This document shows, piece by piece, positions 24,472 to 34,394 of a stretch of DNA of 57,392 bases. Origin of the DNA: Thiopseudomonas sp. (GTDB taxonomy: Bacteria > Pseudomonadota > Gammaproteobacteria > Pseudomonadales > Pseudomonadaceae); the NCBI GenBank assembly GCA_023228985.1, contig JALOAC010000016.1:1-57392 (forward strand). The letters run 5' to 3'. A program made the translations under genes and the position numbers. The notes under the pieces are model-generated. The model did not search any database, was not told where the DNA came from, and worked only from the letters and a program-made list of their open reading frames with translations. Position 1 is the stretch's first letter. Every line of letters starts with the position of its first letter.

Positions 24472-26103
24472 TCAATTTGGCAATTCATTGCCTGTTAGTG
24501 ACATAAAGGCTGCTGCTAACAACTGCCGCGTATATTCATGTTGAGGTGCACGAAAAATCGGTTCGGCCTCACCCTGTTCAACGACTATGCCGCGATGCAT
24601 CACAATCAATTGGTGGCTGATTGCTTTTACTACGGCTAAGTCATGGCTAATAAATAAGTAGCTTAGATTGTATTTGAGTTGTAGCTCTCGGAGCAAATCT
24701 ACCACCTGACGCTGGACTGTTCGATCCAGGGCAGAAGTGGGCTCATCCAGTAAAATAAGTTTGGGTTTAAGCACCAAAGCGCGCGCAATGGCAATGCGCT
24801 GCCGTTGTCCGCCAGAAAACTCATGGGGATAACGATGCCTTGCTTCGGGGTCCAGTCCTACATCGGTAAGGGCGTTGATAATTATTTGCTCTTGTTCCGC
24901 TGCAGTGCCTATCTTGTGTATATGTAAACCTTCACCAATAATTTCTGAGACGCTCATTCTTGGACTCAGGCTACCAAAAGGGTCTTGAAAAACCACCTGA
25001 ATTTCGCGTCTTAAAGGCCGTAGGGCGCTTTGGTTCATTTTGTCCAGCGCATGACCGGCGAAACAAATGCTGCCTTGGCTGCTAATCAGGCGCAAAATAG
25101 CCAGTCCTAGGGTTGATTTGCCGGAGCCGCTTTCGCCAACGATACCTAGGGTTTGGCCCTCTTTTAAATCAATATTGATACCGTTAACGGCTTTGACGTA
25201 ATCGCGGGTGCGCTGCAATAGACCCAGTTTAATCGGAAACCAAACTTTTAAATCGTTAACGGTTAATAGGCTGTCACCGATGGCAGTGGCTGCAGGATGG
25301 CCACTGGGTTCGGCAGCCAGTAATTCTTGGGTGTAGGGGTGTTGTGGGTTCTCAAACAGCGTTTGGCAATCGTTGTATTCAACCGAGTAGCCATCTTTAA
25401 GCACGCAGACCTGATCCGCAGTGCGGCGCACCAGATTTAAATCATGGCTGATCAGTAAAATAGCCATGCCCATTTTATGTTGTAAATCTTTGAGCAGCTC
25501 TAACACAGCCTGTTGTACCGTTACATCCAGCGCTGTGGTGGGTTCATCTGCTATTAATAACTCGGGTTCATTAGCCAGCGCCATGGCGATCATCACACGT
25601 TGGCGTTGTCCGCCAGAGAGTTCATGCGGATAGGAGGCCAGTCGCTTCTGCGGTTCGGGAATTTGTACCAACTCAAGCAGCTCAAGTGTACGGGCGGTAG
25701 CGGCTTTTTCATCCAAGCCTTTATGCACTAACAACACCTCATTGATTTGCTTTTCAATGCTGTGCAGTGGATTGAGTGAACTCATGGGCTCTTGGAAAAT
25801 CATCGAGATTTTATTACCACGTAACGCACGCATTTGCTGCTCGCTGGCTTGCAGTAATTCTTGCTCGTCATAGAGAATTTGCCCGTGGGGATGCCGGGCA
25901 GTCGACTGGGGTAGCAGGCGTAAAATTGCATGCGAGGTGACAGATTTGCCAGAGCCACTTTCACCGACCAATGCCAGAGTTTGGCCTGGATAGATATCAA
26001 AGCTGACTGACTTGACTGCATGGGTGATTTGCCCGGCAGTGTTAAAGTCAACAGCAAGGTCTTTCACGCTCAGCAGCGGCTTACTTCCTTGGGTCAAATG
26101 CAT
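24472..26103 (-). CDS. nppD: Peptide ABC transporter, double ATP-binding protein NppD (YejF-like)
   Basis: A 543-residue fusion of two ABC ATPase domains. Each has Walker A GESGSGKS, a signature (LSGGQRQR near 170 and FSGGQRQR near 440) and Walker B with DEPT. Each half ends with the oligopeptide-transporter C-terminal segment (HPYTQELLAAEPSG and HEYTRQLLAA). It powers uptake by the two permeases next door. The ATG at 26103 follows GAGGCGG and overlaps the nppC stop by 23 bp. Gene order A1-A2-B-C-D matches P. aeruginosa PA1811-PA1807, named npp for uptake of peptidyl nucleoside antibiotics. Confidence 0.9.
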   Translation of the reverse strand: MHLTQGSKPLLSVKDLAVDFNTAGQITHAVKSVSFDIYPGQTLALVGESGSGKSVTSHAILRLLPQSTARHPHGQILYDEQELLQASEQQMRALRGNKISMIFQEPMSSLNPLHSIEKQINEVLLVHKGLDEKAATARTLELLELVQIPEPQKRLASYPHELSGGQRQRVMIAMALANEPELLIADEPTTALDVTVQQAVLELLKDLQHKMGMAILLISHDLNLVRRTADQVCVLKDGYSVEYNDCQTLFENPQHPYTQELLAAEPSGHPAATAIGDSLLTVNDLKVWFPIKLGLLQRTRDYVKAVNGINIDLKEGQTLGIVGESGSGKSTLGLAILRLISSQGSICFAGHALDKMNQSALRPLRREIQVVFQDPFGSLSPRMSVSEIIGEGLHIHKIGTAAEQEQIIINALTDVGLDPEARHRYPHEFSGGQRQRIAIARALVLKPKLILLDEPTSALDRTVQRQVVDLLRELQLKYNLSYLFISHDLAVVKAISHQLIVMHRGIVVEQGEAEPIFRAPQHEYTRQLLAAAFMSLTGNELPN

Positions 26104-27100
26104 CGCGTGCCGCCTCACCAATAAAAACCAATAAACTTAGCATCAACGCCAATACCGCAAAGGCACTTATCCCTAGCCACGGAGCTTGCAGATTGGCTTT
26201 GCCCTGCGCCACCAACTCACCCAGCGAGGGAGAACCCGGCGGTAAACCAAAACCTAAAAAGTCGAGGGCTGTTAGCGTGCCGATAGCGCCCGTGACAATA
26301 AACGGCAGGAAGGTCAGGGTGGAGACCATGGCGTTGGGCAAAATATGGCGGAACATAATCTGACTGTCGCGCATCCCTAACGCACGCGCCGCACGGGCAT
26401 ATTCAAGGTTACGACCACGTAAAAACTCGGCACGCACTAAGTCCACTAAACTCATCCACGAAAACAACAGCATGATGCCCAGTAACCACCAAAAGTTAGG
26501 CTGAATAAAGCTTGCCATGATAATCAGCAAGTACAGCACCGGCAGTCCTGACCAGATTTCCAAAAACCGCTGGCCGACCAAGTCGATCCAGCCGCCATAA
26601 AAGCCTTGCAGCGCGCCAGTGATAATGCCGATAACCGAGCTAATCAGGGTTAGCGTCAGCGCAAAGAGTATCGAAATGCGAAAGCCGTAAATCACGCGCG
26701 CCAACACATCACGCCCCTGATCATCAGTACCCAGCCAGTTTTGTGCAGACGGGGGCGCAGGAGCTGGTACTTGCAGATCGTAATTAATACTCGAATAGCT
26801 AAAAGGAATGGGCGGCCACAGCATCCAGCCGTCTTTTTCAGCAATCAAATCCTGAATGTAAGGGCTTTTATAGTTGGCTTGCAACGGGAATTCCCCACCA
26901 AAGGTGGTTTCTGAATAACGCTTAACAATGGGGAAGTACCAGTTATTGTCGTAGCTCACCACTATGGGTTTATCGTTGGCAATGATTTCTGCACCAAGAC
27001 TTAGCGCAAACAGCACCAAAAAAATCCACAGTGAGTACCAACCACGCTTGTGAGCTTTAAATTGCGCGAAACGGCGCTGATTAATCGGGGATAAGGCCAT
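26081..27100 (-). CDS. nppC: Peptide ABC transporter permease NppC (YejE-like)
   Basis: A 339-residue inner-membrane permease with an N-terminal cytoplasmic stretch, one helix, a periplasmic insert of about 110 residues (KPIVVSYDNNWYFPIVKRY...), then five helices. The cytoplasmic EAA-type loop is visible as EYARAARALGMRDSQIMFRHILPNA. The large insert and LGTDDQGRDVLARVIYG are typical of YejE. Start codon overlaps the nppB stop (TGATG), indicating translational coupling. Confidence 0.9.
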   Translation of the reverse strand: MALSPINQRRFAQFKAHKRGWYSLWIFLVLFALSLGAEIIANDKPIVVSYDNNWYFPIVKRYSETTFGGEFPLQANYKSPYIQDLIAEKDGWMLWPPIPFSYSSINYDLQVPAPAPPSAQNWLGTDDQGRDVLARVIYGFRISILFALTLTLISSVIGIITGALQGFYGGWIDLVGQRFLEIWSGLPVLYLLIIMASFIQPNFWWLLGIMLLFSWMSLVDLVRAEFLRGRNLEYARAARALGMRDSQIMFRHILPNAMVSTLTFLPFIVTGAIGTLTALDFLGFGLPPGSPSLGELVAQGKANLQAPWLGISAFAVLALMLSLLVFIGEAARDAFDPRK

Positions 27101-28185
27101 CAGTTCCCCCTGCTGCTGAAGTCAATGCGTGGGTCGACTAGGGTGTAGGTGATGTCGCCAATCAGTTTTACCACTAGTCCAAGCAGAGTAAACAAGAATA
27201 AGGTGCCAAATACCACGGGATAATCGCGGTTAATCGCCGCCTCGAAACTGAGCAGACCTAAACCGTCGAGCGAGAAAATTACTTCAATCAGCAATGAACC
27301 GGTAAAGAACATGCCGATAAAGGCTGCTGGAAAACCGGCGATAATAATCAACATCGCATTGCGAAACACATGGCCGTACAGCACTTTGTTTTCGCTCAGG
27401 CCTTTGGCGCGTGCGGTGGTGACATATTGTTTGTTGATTTCATCTAAAAAACTGTTTTTTGTCAGTAAGGTCAGCGTGGCAAAGTTACCAATCACCAAGG
27501 CCGTCACCGGCAAGGCCAAATGCCAAAAATAATCGCCGATTTGCCCTAGTAAACTCAGTTCATCAAAATTGTTGGAGGTCAGTCCGCGCAGCGGAAACCA
27601 AGATAAATAACTACCACCAGCAAACACCACGATTAATAAAATAGCGAACAGGAATGCAGGAATGGCGTAGCCTAAAATAATCGCCGAGCTGGTCCACACA
27701 TCAAAGCTGCTGCCATGACGTACTGCTTTACGGATGCCGAGTGGGATCGACACCAAATACATCAGCAGCGTACTCCAGAAGCCTAGAGATACGGATACCG
27801 GCATTTTCTCGGCGATCAGGTCAATTACGCTGGTGTCACGAAAGAAGCTGTTGCCAAAATCAAACTGGGCGTAACTTTTCAGCATAATCCAAAAGCGCTC
27901 AACCGGGGGTTTATCGAAACCGTACATACGCTCGATTTCGGCAATCAGCTCGGGGTCTAAGCCTTGGGCGCCACGGTATTGGCTGTTGCTGCTGCTGGTC
28001 TCAGCACCGCCGCCGGAAATACGCCCTGTGGCGCCGCCGGTGGCACTGTCGAAGCCTTCCAGCTTGGCAATCATTTGCTCTACAGGGCCGCCGGGAGCTG
28101 CTTGGATAATAATAAAGTTCAGCAGCAAAATACCAAATAGGGTAGGAATGATCAGTAGTAGACGTCTAATAATATAAGCAAACAT
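27100..28185 (-). CDS. nppB: Peptide ABC transporter permease NppB (YejB-like)
   Basis: A 361-residue permease, six predicted helices, with the DppB-type start MFAYIIRRLLLIIPTLFGI. A periplasmic insert after helix 1 is rich in Gly and Ser (GGATGRISGGGAETSSSNSQ region), and the EAA-type loop reads YVTTARAKGLSENKVLYGHVFRNA. The insert is a feature of the YejB subgroup. Partner of NppC. 3 bp separate it from nppA2. Confidence 0.9.
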   Translation of the reverse strand: MFAYIIRRLLLIIPTLFGILLLNFIIIQAAPGGPVEQMIAKLEGFDSATGGATGRISGGGAETSSSNSQYRGAQGLDPELIAEIERMYGFDKPPVERFWIMLKSYAQFDFGNSFFRDTSVIDLIAEKMPVSVSLGFWSTLLMYLVSIPLGIRKAVRHGSSFDVWTSSAIILGYAIPAFLFAILLIVVFAGGSYLSWFPLRGLTSNNFDELSLLGQIGDYFWHLALPVTALVIGNFATLTLLTKNSFLDEINKQYVTTARAKGLSENKVLYGHVFRNAMLIIIAGFPAAFIGMFFTGSLLIEVIFSLDGLGLLSFEAAINRDYPVVFGTLFLFTLLGLVVKLIGDITYTLVDPRIDFSSRGN

Positions 28186-28188
28186 GGG

Positions 28189-29982
28189 TTAATCGACCTG
28201 TTTGTCTAGCGGCTCGAGCCACCACGTCATTAAGCCATAATCATAAAGCGGTGCAGTGTCTGGGCGCTGTAAATATGTGCGATAAGCAATACGCCAGCGG
28301 TCAATATAGTAGTTTGGGATCACATAATGACCCCATAATAAAACTCGGTCTAAAGCCCGTGCATGATTGATCAGTGCTTGGCGGCTATCAGCGTTGATTA
28401 AGCCCTCAACCAGCAGATCGATAGCGGGATCTTGCAAGCCAATAAAGTTGCGGCTGCCAGGATTGTCGAAGCTGGCTGAGTGCCAGAAATCAATTTGCTC
28501 ATTACCGGGCGAGTTCGATTGCGACCAGATACTGGAGGTCATATCAAAATCCCGACTGCGCAGGCGGTTAATGTATTGCGATACATCGGCACGGCGGATG
28601 GTCATTTCGATACCAAGTTCTGCAAGGTTGCGCTTGAATGGCAGCAATACGCGCTCAAGGTTGGTTTGCGCAATCAAAAACTCAAAGGCTAAAGGCTCGC
28701 CATCGGCGTTGACCATGCGATCATTTTCAATACGGTAACCGGCTTCTTGCAGCAACTTCCAGGCTTGGCGGCGCTGGTTGTGAATATTGCCGGTGCCATC
28801 GGTGGTCGGCAGTTTGAACTCATCGGTGAACACCTGTTCCGGAATTTGGCCGCGCAAGGGTTCTAAAATAGCTAACTCGGCCTCACTAGGTAGACCCTGT
28901 GCGGCGAGCTCGGAGTTGGCAAAAAAGCTTTGAGTGCGCTGGTAGGCACTGTAAAAAATTTGTCGATTGGTCCACTCAAAATCAAACAGCAAGCTGATGG
29001 CCTGACGCACGCGCACATCTTGAAACATCGGGCGGCGCAGATTAAACGTATAAGCCTGCATGCCGACTGGATTATGGTTTTTGACTTCTTGCTGAATAAT
29101 GTCGCCGTTACGTAAAGCCGGCGAGTTGTAGCCGGTGGCCCAGTCTTTGGCGGAATATTCAAGGTTAAAGTCAAACTGCCCGGCCTTAAAGGCTTCAAGG
29201 GCGACTGACATGTCCAGATAATAGTCCAGTTGGATGCGGTCAAAATTATACATTCCTTTGCTGACAGCTAAATCCTTAGCCCACCAGTCAGCCACGCGCG
29301 TGTAAGTAATGGAGCGTCCAGCACTGAGTTTTTCGATCTGATAAGGGCCACTGCCGAGCGGTGGTTCAAGGGTGGTTTTGCTAAAGTCACGCTCTTGCCA
29401 CCAGTGCTTAGGTAATACTTTAATTTGCCCAATGATTAGCGGCAGCTCGCGGTTGTTGCTGTGTTTAAAATCAAAGCGCACACTGCGCTCAGACTCCACC
29501 ACAACCTGTTCCACGTCGGCATAGTAATGACGATACAGCGGATGCCCCTCTGTGGTTAGCAGCTCGAAGGTATAGGCCACATCGTCTGCGCTTACGGCTA
29601 CACCGTCATGAAAACGTGCTTCAGGGCGTAGAAAAAAACGCACATAGCTGTTATCAGCGGTTTTTTCGATGCGCTCAGCCAGCAAACCGTATTCGGTAAA
29701 GGGTTCATCATCAGAGTGGAAGGTGAGGCTGTCGTACAGCAGATTAATATAATCAGCCGCATTGCCTTTGGGGATAAAGGGATTAAAACTGTCAAATCCA
29801 TTTAGCCCAGCCAAGCGTAAAGTGCCGCCCTTAGGCGCGTCTGGATTTACATAATCAAAATGCTGAAAATCAGCAGCGTATTTGGGCGGCTCATCATAGA
29901 GTGTTAGCGCATGCTGAGCCTGTGCCAAGGCGGTCCAGCCGCTTAGCAAGGTTGCAGTAATTAATAACTTAAGCGCGCGCAT
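28189..29982 (-). CDS. nppA2: Periplasmic peptide-binding protein NppA2 (SBP family 5)
   Basis: A 597-residue solute-binding protein with a signal peptide (MRALKLLITATLLSGWTALA, cut near AQA-QH). The mature start (YVNPDAPKGGTLRL) and the core LGSGPYQIEKL, YTFNLRRPMFQDVRVRQA are typical of the family 5 extracellular domain. It delivers peptides to the NppBC permease. It is a paralogue of the gene just upstream, and the stop and start of the two overlap (TAATG). Having two binding proteins for one permease is as in P. aeruginosa. Confidence 0.9.
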   Translation of the reverse strand: MRALKLLITATLLSGWTALAQAQHALTLYDEPPKYAADFQHFDYVNPDAPKGGTLRLAGLNGFDSFNPFIPKGNAADYINLLYDSLTFHSDDEPFTEYGLLAERIEKTADNSYVRFFLRPEARFHDGVAVSADDVAYTFELLTTEGHPLYRHYYADVEQVVVESERSVRFDFKHSNNRELPLIIGQIKVLPKHWWQERDFSKTTLEPPLGSGPYQIEKLSAGRSITYTRVADWWAKDLAVSKGMYNFDRIQLDYYLDMSVALEAFKAGQFDFNLEYSAKDWATGYNSPALRNGDIIQQEVKNHNPVGMQAYTFNLRRPMFQDVRVRQAISLLFDFEWTNRQIFYSAYQRTQSFFANSELAAQGLPSEAELAILEPLRGQIPEQVFTDEFKLPTTDGTGNIHNQRRQAWKLLQEAGYRIENDRMVNADGEPLAFEFLIAQTNLERVLLPFKRNLAELGIEMTIRRADVSQYINRLRSRDFDMTSSIWSQSNSPGNEQIDFWHSASFDNPGSRNFIGLQDPAIDLLVEGLINADSRQALINHARALDRVLLWGHYVIPNYYIDRWRIAYRTYLQRPDTAPLYDYGLMTWWLEPLDKQVD

Positions 29983-31817
29983 TAAGGAGCCTCCGTTGAT
30001 TCATGCCACCAAGATCTAATACCTAGAGTATAGGGTGGGGTATGTACAAAGTTAAAATGATTACGAAACGCAATGCGATGATGGCTAATGTACCAGTTCG
30101 GAATAATGTAGTGCTGCCACAATAACACACGGTCTAAGGCCTGCATGGCGGCAGTAAGTTCATGTTGGGTGGGTGCGTTGAGTACGGCATCCAGTAAATC
30201 ATCCACTATAGGGTTGTTAATGCCCGCATAGTTCTTGCTACCCTTTAAATACGCTTGCGATGAGTGAAAATAATACCATTGCTCTTGCCCCGGAATTAAG
30301 CTTTGCGACAGAACCAGCAGGGTTAAGTCAAAATCAAAATTATCGATACGTTGCTTGTACTGTGCTCGGTCTACGGTACGCATGCGTGCGTCGATACCAA
30401 AGTTTTGCAAGTTTTGTACATAGGCTTGAAAGATACGCTCAAGGCTGGGGTTAACCAATAATATTTCTAACTGCAGTTTTTGCCCGTTTTTATTGCGCAG
30501 GCCCTGTGCCGTCAGCTTCCAGCCGGCTTTCTGTAATAGCTTGAGCGCTTTGCTGATGTTTTCTCTGGGCAAGCCACGGCCATCGGTGCGTGGAGCAAGA
30601 AAAGGCTGGCTGAATAACTCTTGCGGCAAGTGTTCGCGCCATTTGGCCAGTAATAACCACTCAGCGCCTTCGGGGATACCCTTCGCAGCATAGGGGCTGT
30701 TGGGGAAGTAACTCTCTGTACGCTGATAAGCCCCGTAAAACAATGCTTTATTGGCCCATTCAAAATCAAATAACAGTGATAAGGCTTCGCGCACCTGTGC
30801 ATTATCAAAGGGTGGGCGGCGCGTATTGATAAAAATAGCTTGGGTGGGAATAGGCAGCTGATGAGGTACTTCGGCGCGGATAATGTCGCCGTTGTCGATG
30901 CTAGGAAAACGGTAATTATTGGCCCAGTTTTTAGCTTGATGGTCGATGTAAATGTCGAAATGACCGGCTTTAAAGGCTTCAAAAGCGACGTGACGGTCGC
31001 GATAAAACTCAACCTGCACTTGGTCAAAGTTGTATTTGCCACGATTAACGGGCAGATTCTTACCCCACCAGTTTTTCACCCGCATAAAGGTAAGGCTATG
31101 TCCGGGTTTCACCTGACTAATACGGTAAGGGCCACTGCCAAGAGGCGGCTCAAGGCTGGTTTGCGCAAAGGTGCGGTTTTGCCAATAATGCTTGGGTAAA
31201 ATCGGTAAATCGCCCAAATTCAATAATAATTGTGAGTTGTTAGCGCGTTTGAAAACGAAACGCACTTTGTGTTTGCCCAGGATTTCTACGCGCTCAACTT
31301 CGCTTAAATAGTTACGGTATTGTGGGTGTCCGTGCTCGAGTAGTTTTTGGTAAGAGAATTCAACATCGGCAGCTGTAATAGGCTGTCCATCATGGAAAGT
31401 TGCTTTTTTTCTCAGGTTAAATACCACCCAGCTCAGATCATCACTGTATTGAATGCTTTCAGCCACCAAGCCATAACTGCTGGCTGGTTCGTCCCCTGAA
31501 GGGTCGAACACACCCTGGCCTACCATTAGCGGGGCGTTGAGCTCGGAGATGCCGTATTGATAGAAGTCAGAGGTGTTAATTGGGCTGGTGCCCTTGAGAA
31601 CATAAGGGTTTAAGCTGTCAAAACTGCCTAAAGCCATTATTTTAAGAGTACCACCCTTGGGCGCTTGCGGATTCACCCAGTCGAAATGAGTAAAACTGGG
31701 TGAGTATTTCAATTGCGAAAAGTGGGCGTAACCATGACTAAGGCTGACTGCAGAAAAGGCTGCAGGAATCTGCAAAACCACAACAGCAGTCAAGAAAGAG
31801 AACAGCCATGCACGCAT
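29982..31817 (-). CDS. nppA1: Periplasmic peptide-binding protein NppA1 (SBP family 5)
   Basis: A 611-residue paralogue of NppA2 with its own signal peptide (MRAWLFSFLTAVVVLQIPAA). Shared landmarks are DWVNPQAPKGGTLKIMALGSFDSLNP, PLGSGPYRISQVKPG and PPFDNAQVREALSLLFDFEWAN. First gene of nppA1A2BCD; no strong promoter stands out in the 41 bp to mltD, so the operon may be read from mltD or a promoter inside its end. Which peptides each paralogue prefers cannot be told. Confidence 0.9.
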   Translation of the reverse strand: MRAWLFSFLTAVVVLQIPAAFSAVSLSHGYAHFSQLKYSPSFTHFDWVNPQAPKGGTLKIMALGSFDSLNPYVLKGTSPINTSDFYQYGISELNAPLMVGQGVFDPSGDEPASSYGLVAESIQYSDDLSWVVFNLRKKATFHDGQPITAADVEFSYQKLLEHGHPQYRNYLSEVERVEILGKHKVRFVFKRANNSQLLLNLGDLPILPKHYWQNRTFAQTSLEPPLGSGPYRISQVKPGHSLTFMRVKNWWGKNLPVNRGKYNFDQVQVEFYRDRHVAFEAFKAGHFDIYIDHQAKNWANNYRFPSIDNGDIIRAEVPHQLPIPTQAIFINTRRPPFDNAQVREALSLLFDFEWANKALFYGAYQRTESYFPNSPYAAKGIPEGAEWLLLAKWREHLPQELFSQPFLAPRTDGRGLPRENISKALKLLQKAGWKLTAQGLRNKNGQKLQLEILLVNPSLERIFQAYVQNLQNFGIDARMRTVDRAQYKQRIDNFDFDLTLLVLSQSLIPGQEQWYYFHSSQAYLKGSKNYAGINNPIVDDLLDAVLNAPTQHELTAAMQALDRVLLWQHYIIPNWYISHHRIAFRNHFNFVHTPPYTLGIRSWWHESTEAP

Positions 31818-31858
31818 TAAAATTCAACCCCTAGAGACAACAGTGCTTACTGGGTTGC

Positions 31859-33391
31859 TCACAGGTATAGCGCTAATTTTTGTCCTGGTTTCAGCAGGTT
31901 GCTATTGAGCATGTTCCAGTTTTTGAGTTGAGTTATAGAAATGTTATGACGCGAGGCGATGCTCTCTAACGAATCGCCCGTGCGTACCGTATAAAAAGTC
32001 GCGGGTGATTGGATGTGTAATGCCTGTCCTATGCGGATGCTGTCACCTTTAAGCTTATTCCATTGCTTAATTTCCTTTACGCTAACCTGATGTTGCTCAG
32101 CGATGGTGGATAGGCTATCGCCTGCTGTTACTTTGTAGCTGATTTTATTGGTTGAACTGGCCACGGCAACAGTCCCAGCCTTGGGCGGAATTTTTAGTAC
32201 TTGGCCGATCTTAAGGTTGTTATTAGATAATCGGTTTAGATCACGCAGCATGGTCACGCTGGTGCTGTTTTGTTGAGCAATGCGCGATAGGGTATCGCCA
32301 GAGCGCACCGTATACGTGGGCCATTGATACAGCTCTGGTGCTTTGAGCGTGCTTAAGCGTTGGTGTAAAAGCTCGACGCTCTGCGTTGGCACGAGCAAAT
32401 AACCCGGTCCACCCAGAGTGACTTTTTGATTGAATGCCGGGTTGAGTTGATACAGTTGGTCGTAGTCAACTTTTGCCATTTTGGCAATATTTTTTAGTTC
32501 CAGTTCATGCTTGAATTTTACTTTTGTAAAGAAAGGCTCATTAGCAATTTCAGGCAGTTGCAGGCTGTAATTATCTGGCTCAGCAAAAATTTGCGCTAAA
32601 GCCAGCAGTTTGGGTACATAGGCTTGAGTTTGTGGGGGCAGCTTTAAGTTCCAGTAATCGGTTGCTAAGCCTTGGGCGCGGTTGCGCTTTATTGCATTCA
32701 TTACCGTGCCCTCGCCAGCGTTATAAGCAGCGAGGGTCAGTAGCCAGTCACCGTCAAACATTTTGTTGAGGTAGTTGAGGTAGGTGATGGCCGCTTTTGT
32801 AGAGCGAGTAATGTCGCGACGCGCGTCATACCAATGAGTTTGCTCTAGCTTAAAGTTACGGCCGGTAGCCGGCATAAACTGCCATAGGCCTGAGGCGCGT
32901 TGCGAAGATAGGGCTAAAGGGTTGTAGGCGCTTTCGATGGCGGGTAATAATGCCAACTCCAGCGGCATTGAGTGCTCTTCAAGCTGCTCAACGATGTAGT
33001 GAATATAAGGATTGCTGCGTTCTGCGATGATTTCTAGTGAACGCGTACGTTTGCCAAACCACAGTCGTTCTTTCTCTATGCGCGGATGTTCGCTGACTAA
33101 GTCAACTAACTGGTAACCTTGGCGAATACGCGACCAAATATCGGCCATTTCATGGGCTTGCGCTTGACTGTATTCAGGCTCGGGTAGCTGTAATATTTCC
33201 TGGCTAACAGTCTTTTTGTGCTGATTTCTCTGTGTGTAATGCTGAGTTTTTGCTGATGTGCTTGCAGGCTTAAATGCTTGCGCACTGTCGTTGCTGAGCG
33301 ATTGACAGCCACTGAGCACAACAGCGCACAGAGCCATACCGCTAACAGCAGGCAGGCGAATTGCAGAAAAAGAAAGCTTAAACATAGGCAT
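31859..33391 (-). CDS. mltD: Membrane-bound lytic murein transglycosylase D
   Basis: A 510-residue lipoprotein (lipobox VLSGC near residue 29) that cleaves peptidoglycan glycan strands to 1,6-anhydro products. The family 1 lysozyme-like domain shows ESAYNPLALSSQRASGLWQFMPATG (catalytic Glu in the ES pair) and TLAAYNAGEGTV. Three LysM repeats follow (about 345-388, 417-460 and 464-507), each beginning YxVxxGDSL. Both Met1 and Met3 are possible starts. Position between npp and gloB is the Pseudomonas order. Confidence 0.95.
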   Translation of the reverse strand: MPMFKLSFSAIRLPAVSGMALCAVVLSGCQSLSNDSAQAFKPASTSAKTQHYTQRNQHKKTVSQEILQLPEPEYSQAQAHEMADIWSRIRQGYQLVDLVSEHPRIEKERLWFGKRTRSLEIIAERSNPYIHYIVEQLEEHSMPLELALLPAIESAYNPLALSSQRASGLWQFMPATGRNFKLEQTHWYDARRDITRSTKAAITYLNYLNKMFDGDWLLTLAAYNAGEGTVMNAIKRNRAQGLATDYWNLKLPPQTQAYVPKLLALAQIFAEPDNYSLQLPEIANEPFFTKVKFKHELELKNIAKMAKVDYDQLYQLNPAFNQKVTLGGPGYLLVPTQSVELLHQRLSTLKAPELYQWPTYTVRSGDTLSRIAQQNSTSVTMLRDLNRLSNNNLKIGQVLKIPPKAGTVAVASSTNKISYKVTAGDSLSTIAEQHQVSVKEIKQWNKLKGDSIRIGQALHIQSPATFYTVRTGDSLESIASRHNISITQLKNWNMLNSNLLKPGQKLALYL

Positions 33392-33554
33392 AATACTGAG
33401 TTTTCATTCAAAAAGTTGCAGCGGATTGTATGAACTGCTGATCAAGGGGTCAAGCAAAGTATGGCATTCAAATGTGTATATGTATTAAGCAAACACATGA
33501 AAAATGCCGCCTAGTTCACAAACTTGGCAATCCTTAAATTCACATGCCAACGTG

Positions 33555-34337
33555 TTAAAAATTATCTTTCCAAGCACGTAAGGCAGTAAAAACAGCTATA
33601 GGGTCTTGTTTGTCTAGAGTTTTTTGTAGATGCGAACTGACCTGCTGCACTAGCTCGCTGCTGTTGCACCTTAAGAACGGATTGGTTTCTTTTTCTACGG
33701 CAAGATTGCTGGGCAGGGTGTTTAAATCCTGCTTGCGCAACTCTATTACTTGCTGCAAGCGCTGTTGGATAAGCGCATTAGTGGGCTCTACCGCCGCCGC
33801 GAATTTCAGATTACTCAGAGTATATTCATGGGTGCAGTACACTAGGGTGTGGTCCGGCAGTTGTGCTAAGCGCTGCAGTGAGTCATACATTTGCGCCGCA
33901 GTGCCTTCAAATAAACGCCCGCAGCCCGCTGCAAACAAAGTGTCACCACTAAGTACAAAAGGCTGCTCGCCAGCCCAGTAATAAGCAATATGCCCCTTGG
34001 TATGACCGGGAACGAGCATAGCGGTAAACTCTGTGCCCAGTAGCTCTACTGTTTGATTGTCCTGCACAGCGAGATCGCATGCAGGAATATTTTCCAGTGC
34101 TGGGCCTACGACTCTTGCTAGGCTGTGCTGTTTTAATGCGCTAACGCCACCCGTGTGATCCTTGTGGTGGTGAGTGATTAAAATATCGGTGAGTTGCCAG
34201 TGCGGGTTTTCAGCCAGCCACTTTAGTACAGGTGCGGCATCACCTGGGTCAACCACAGCGCATTGGAATGTTTGAGTGTTTTGGATGAGCCAAATATAGT
34301 TATCGTTAAAGGCTTTAAGTGGTGTTAGATTGAGCAT
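33555..34337 (-). CDS. gloB: Hydroxyacylglutathione hydrolase (glyoxalase II)
   Basis: A 260-residue binuclear metallo-beta-lactamase-fold enzyme that hydrolyses S-lactoylglutathione in methylglyoxal detoxification. The metal motif is THHHKDH (55-61), with further ligands in VPGHTKGH, SGDTLFAAGCGRLFEG and the C-terminal HEYT. Length and C-terminal helical domain (NPFLRC) match GloB. Divergent from the methyltransferase gene with 57 bp between starts. Confidence 0.95.
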   Translation of the reverse strand: MLNLTPLKAFNDNYIWLIQNTQTFQCAVVDPGDAAPVLKWLAENPHWQLTDILITHHHKDHTGGVSALKQHSLARVVGPALENIPACDLAVQDNQTVELLGTEFTAMLVPGHTKGHIAYYWAGEQPFVLSGDTLFAAGCGRLFEGTAAQMYDSLQRLAQLPDHTLVYCTHEYTLSNLKFAAAVEPTNALIQQRLQQVIELRKQDLNTLPSNLAVEKETNPFLRCNSSELVQQVSSHLQKTLDKQDPIAVFTALRAWKDNF

Positions 34338-34394
34338 AGAGTGAGGTCTTTTAAGTGCAAAATTGGAAGGTTGTAATAGCCCAAAGGTACACTG

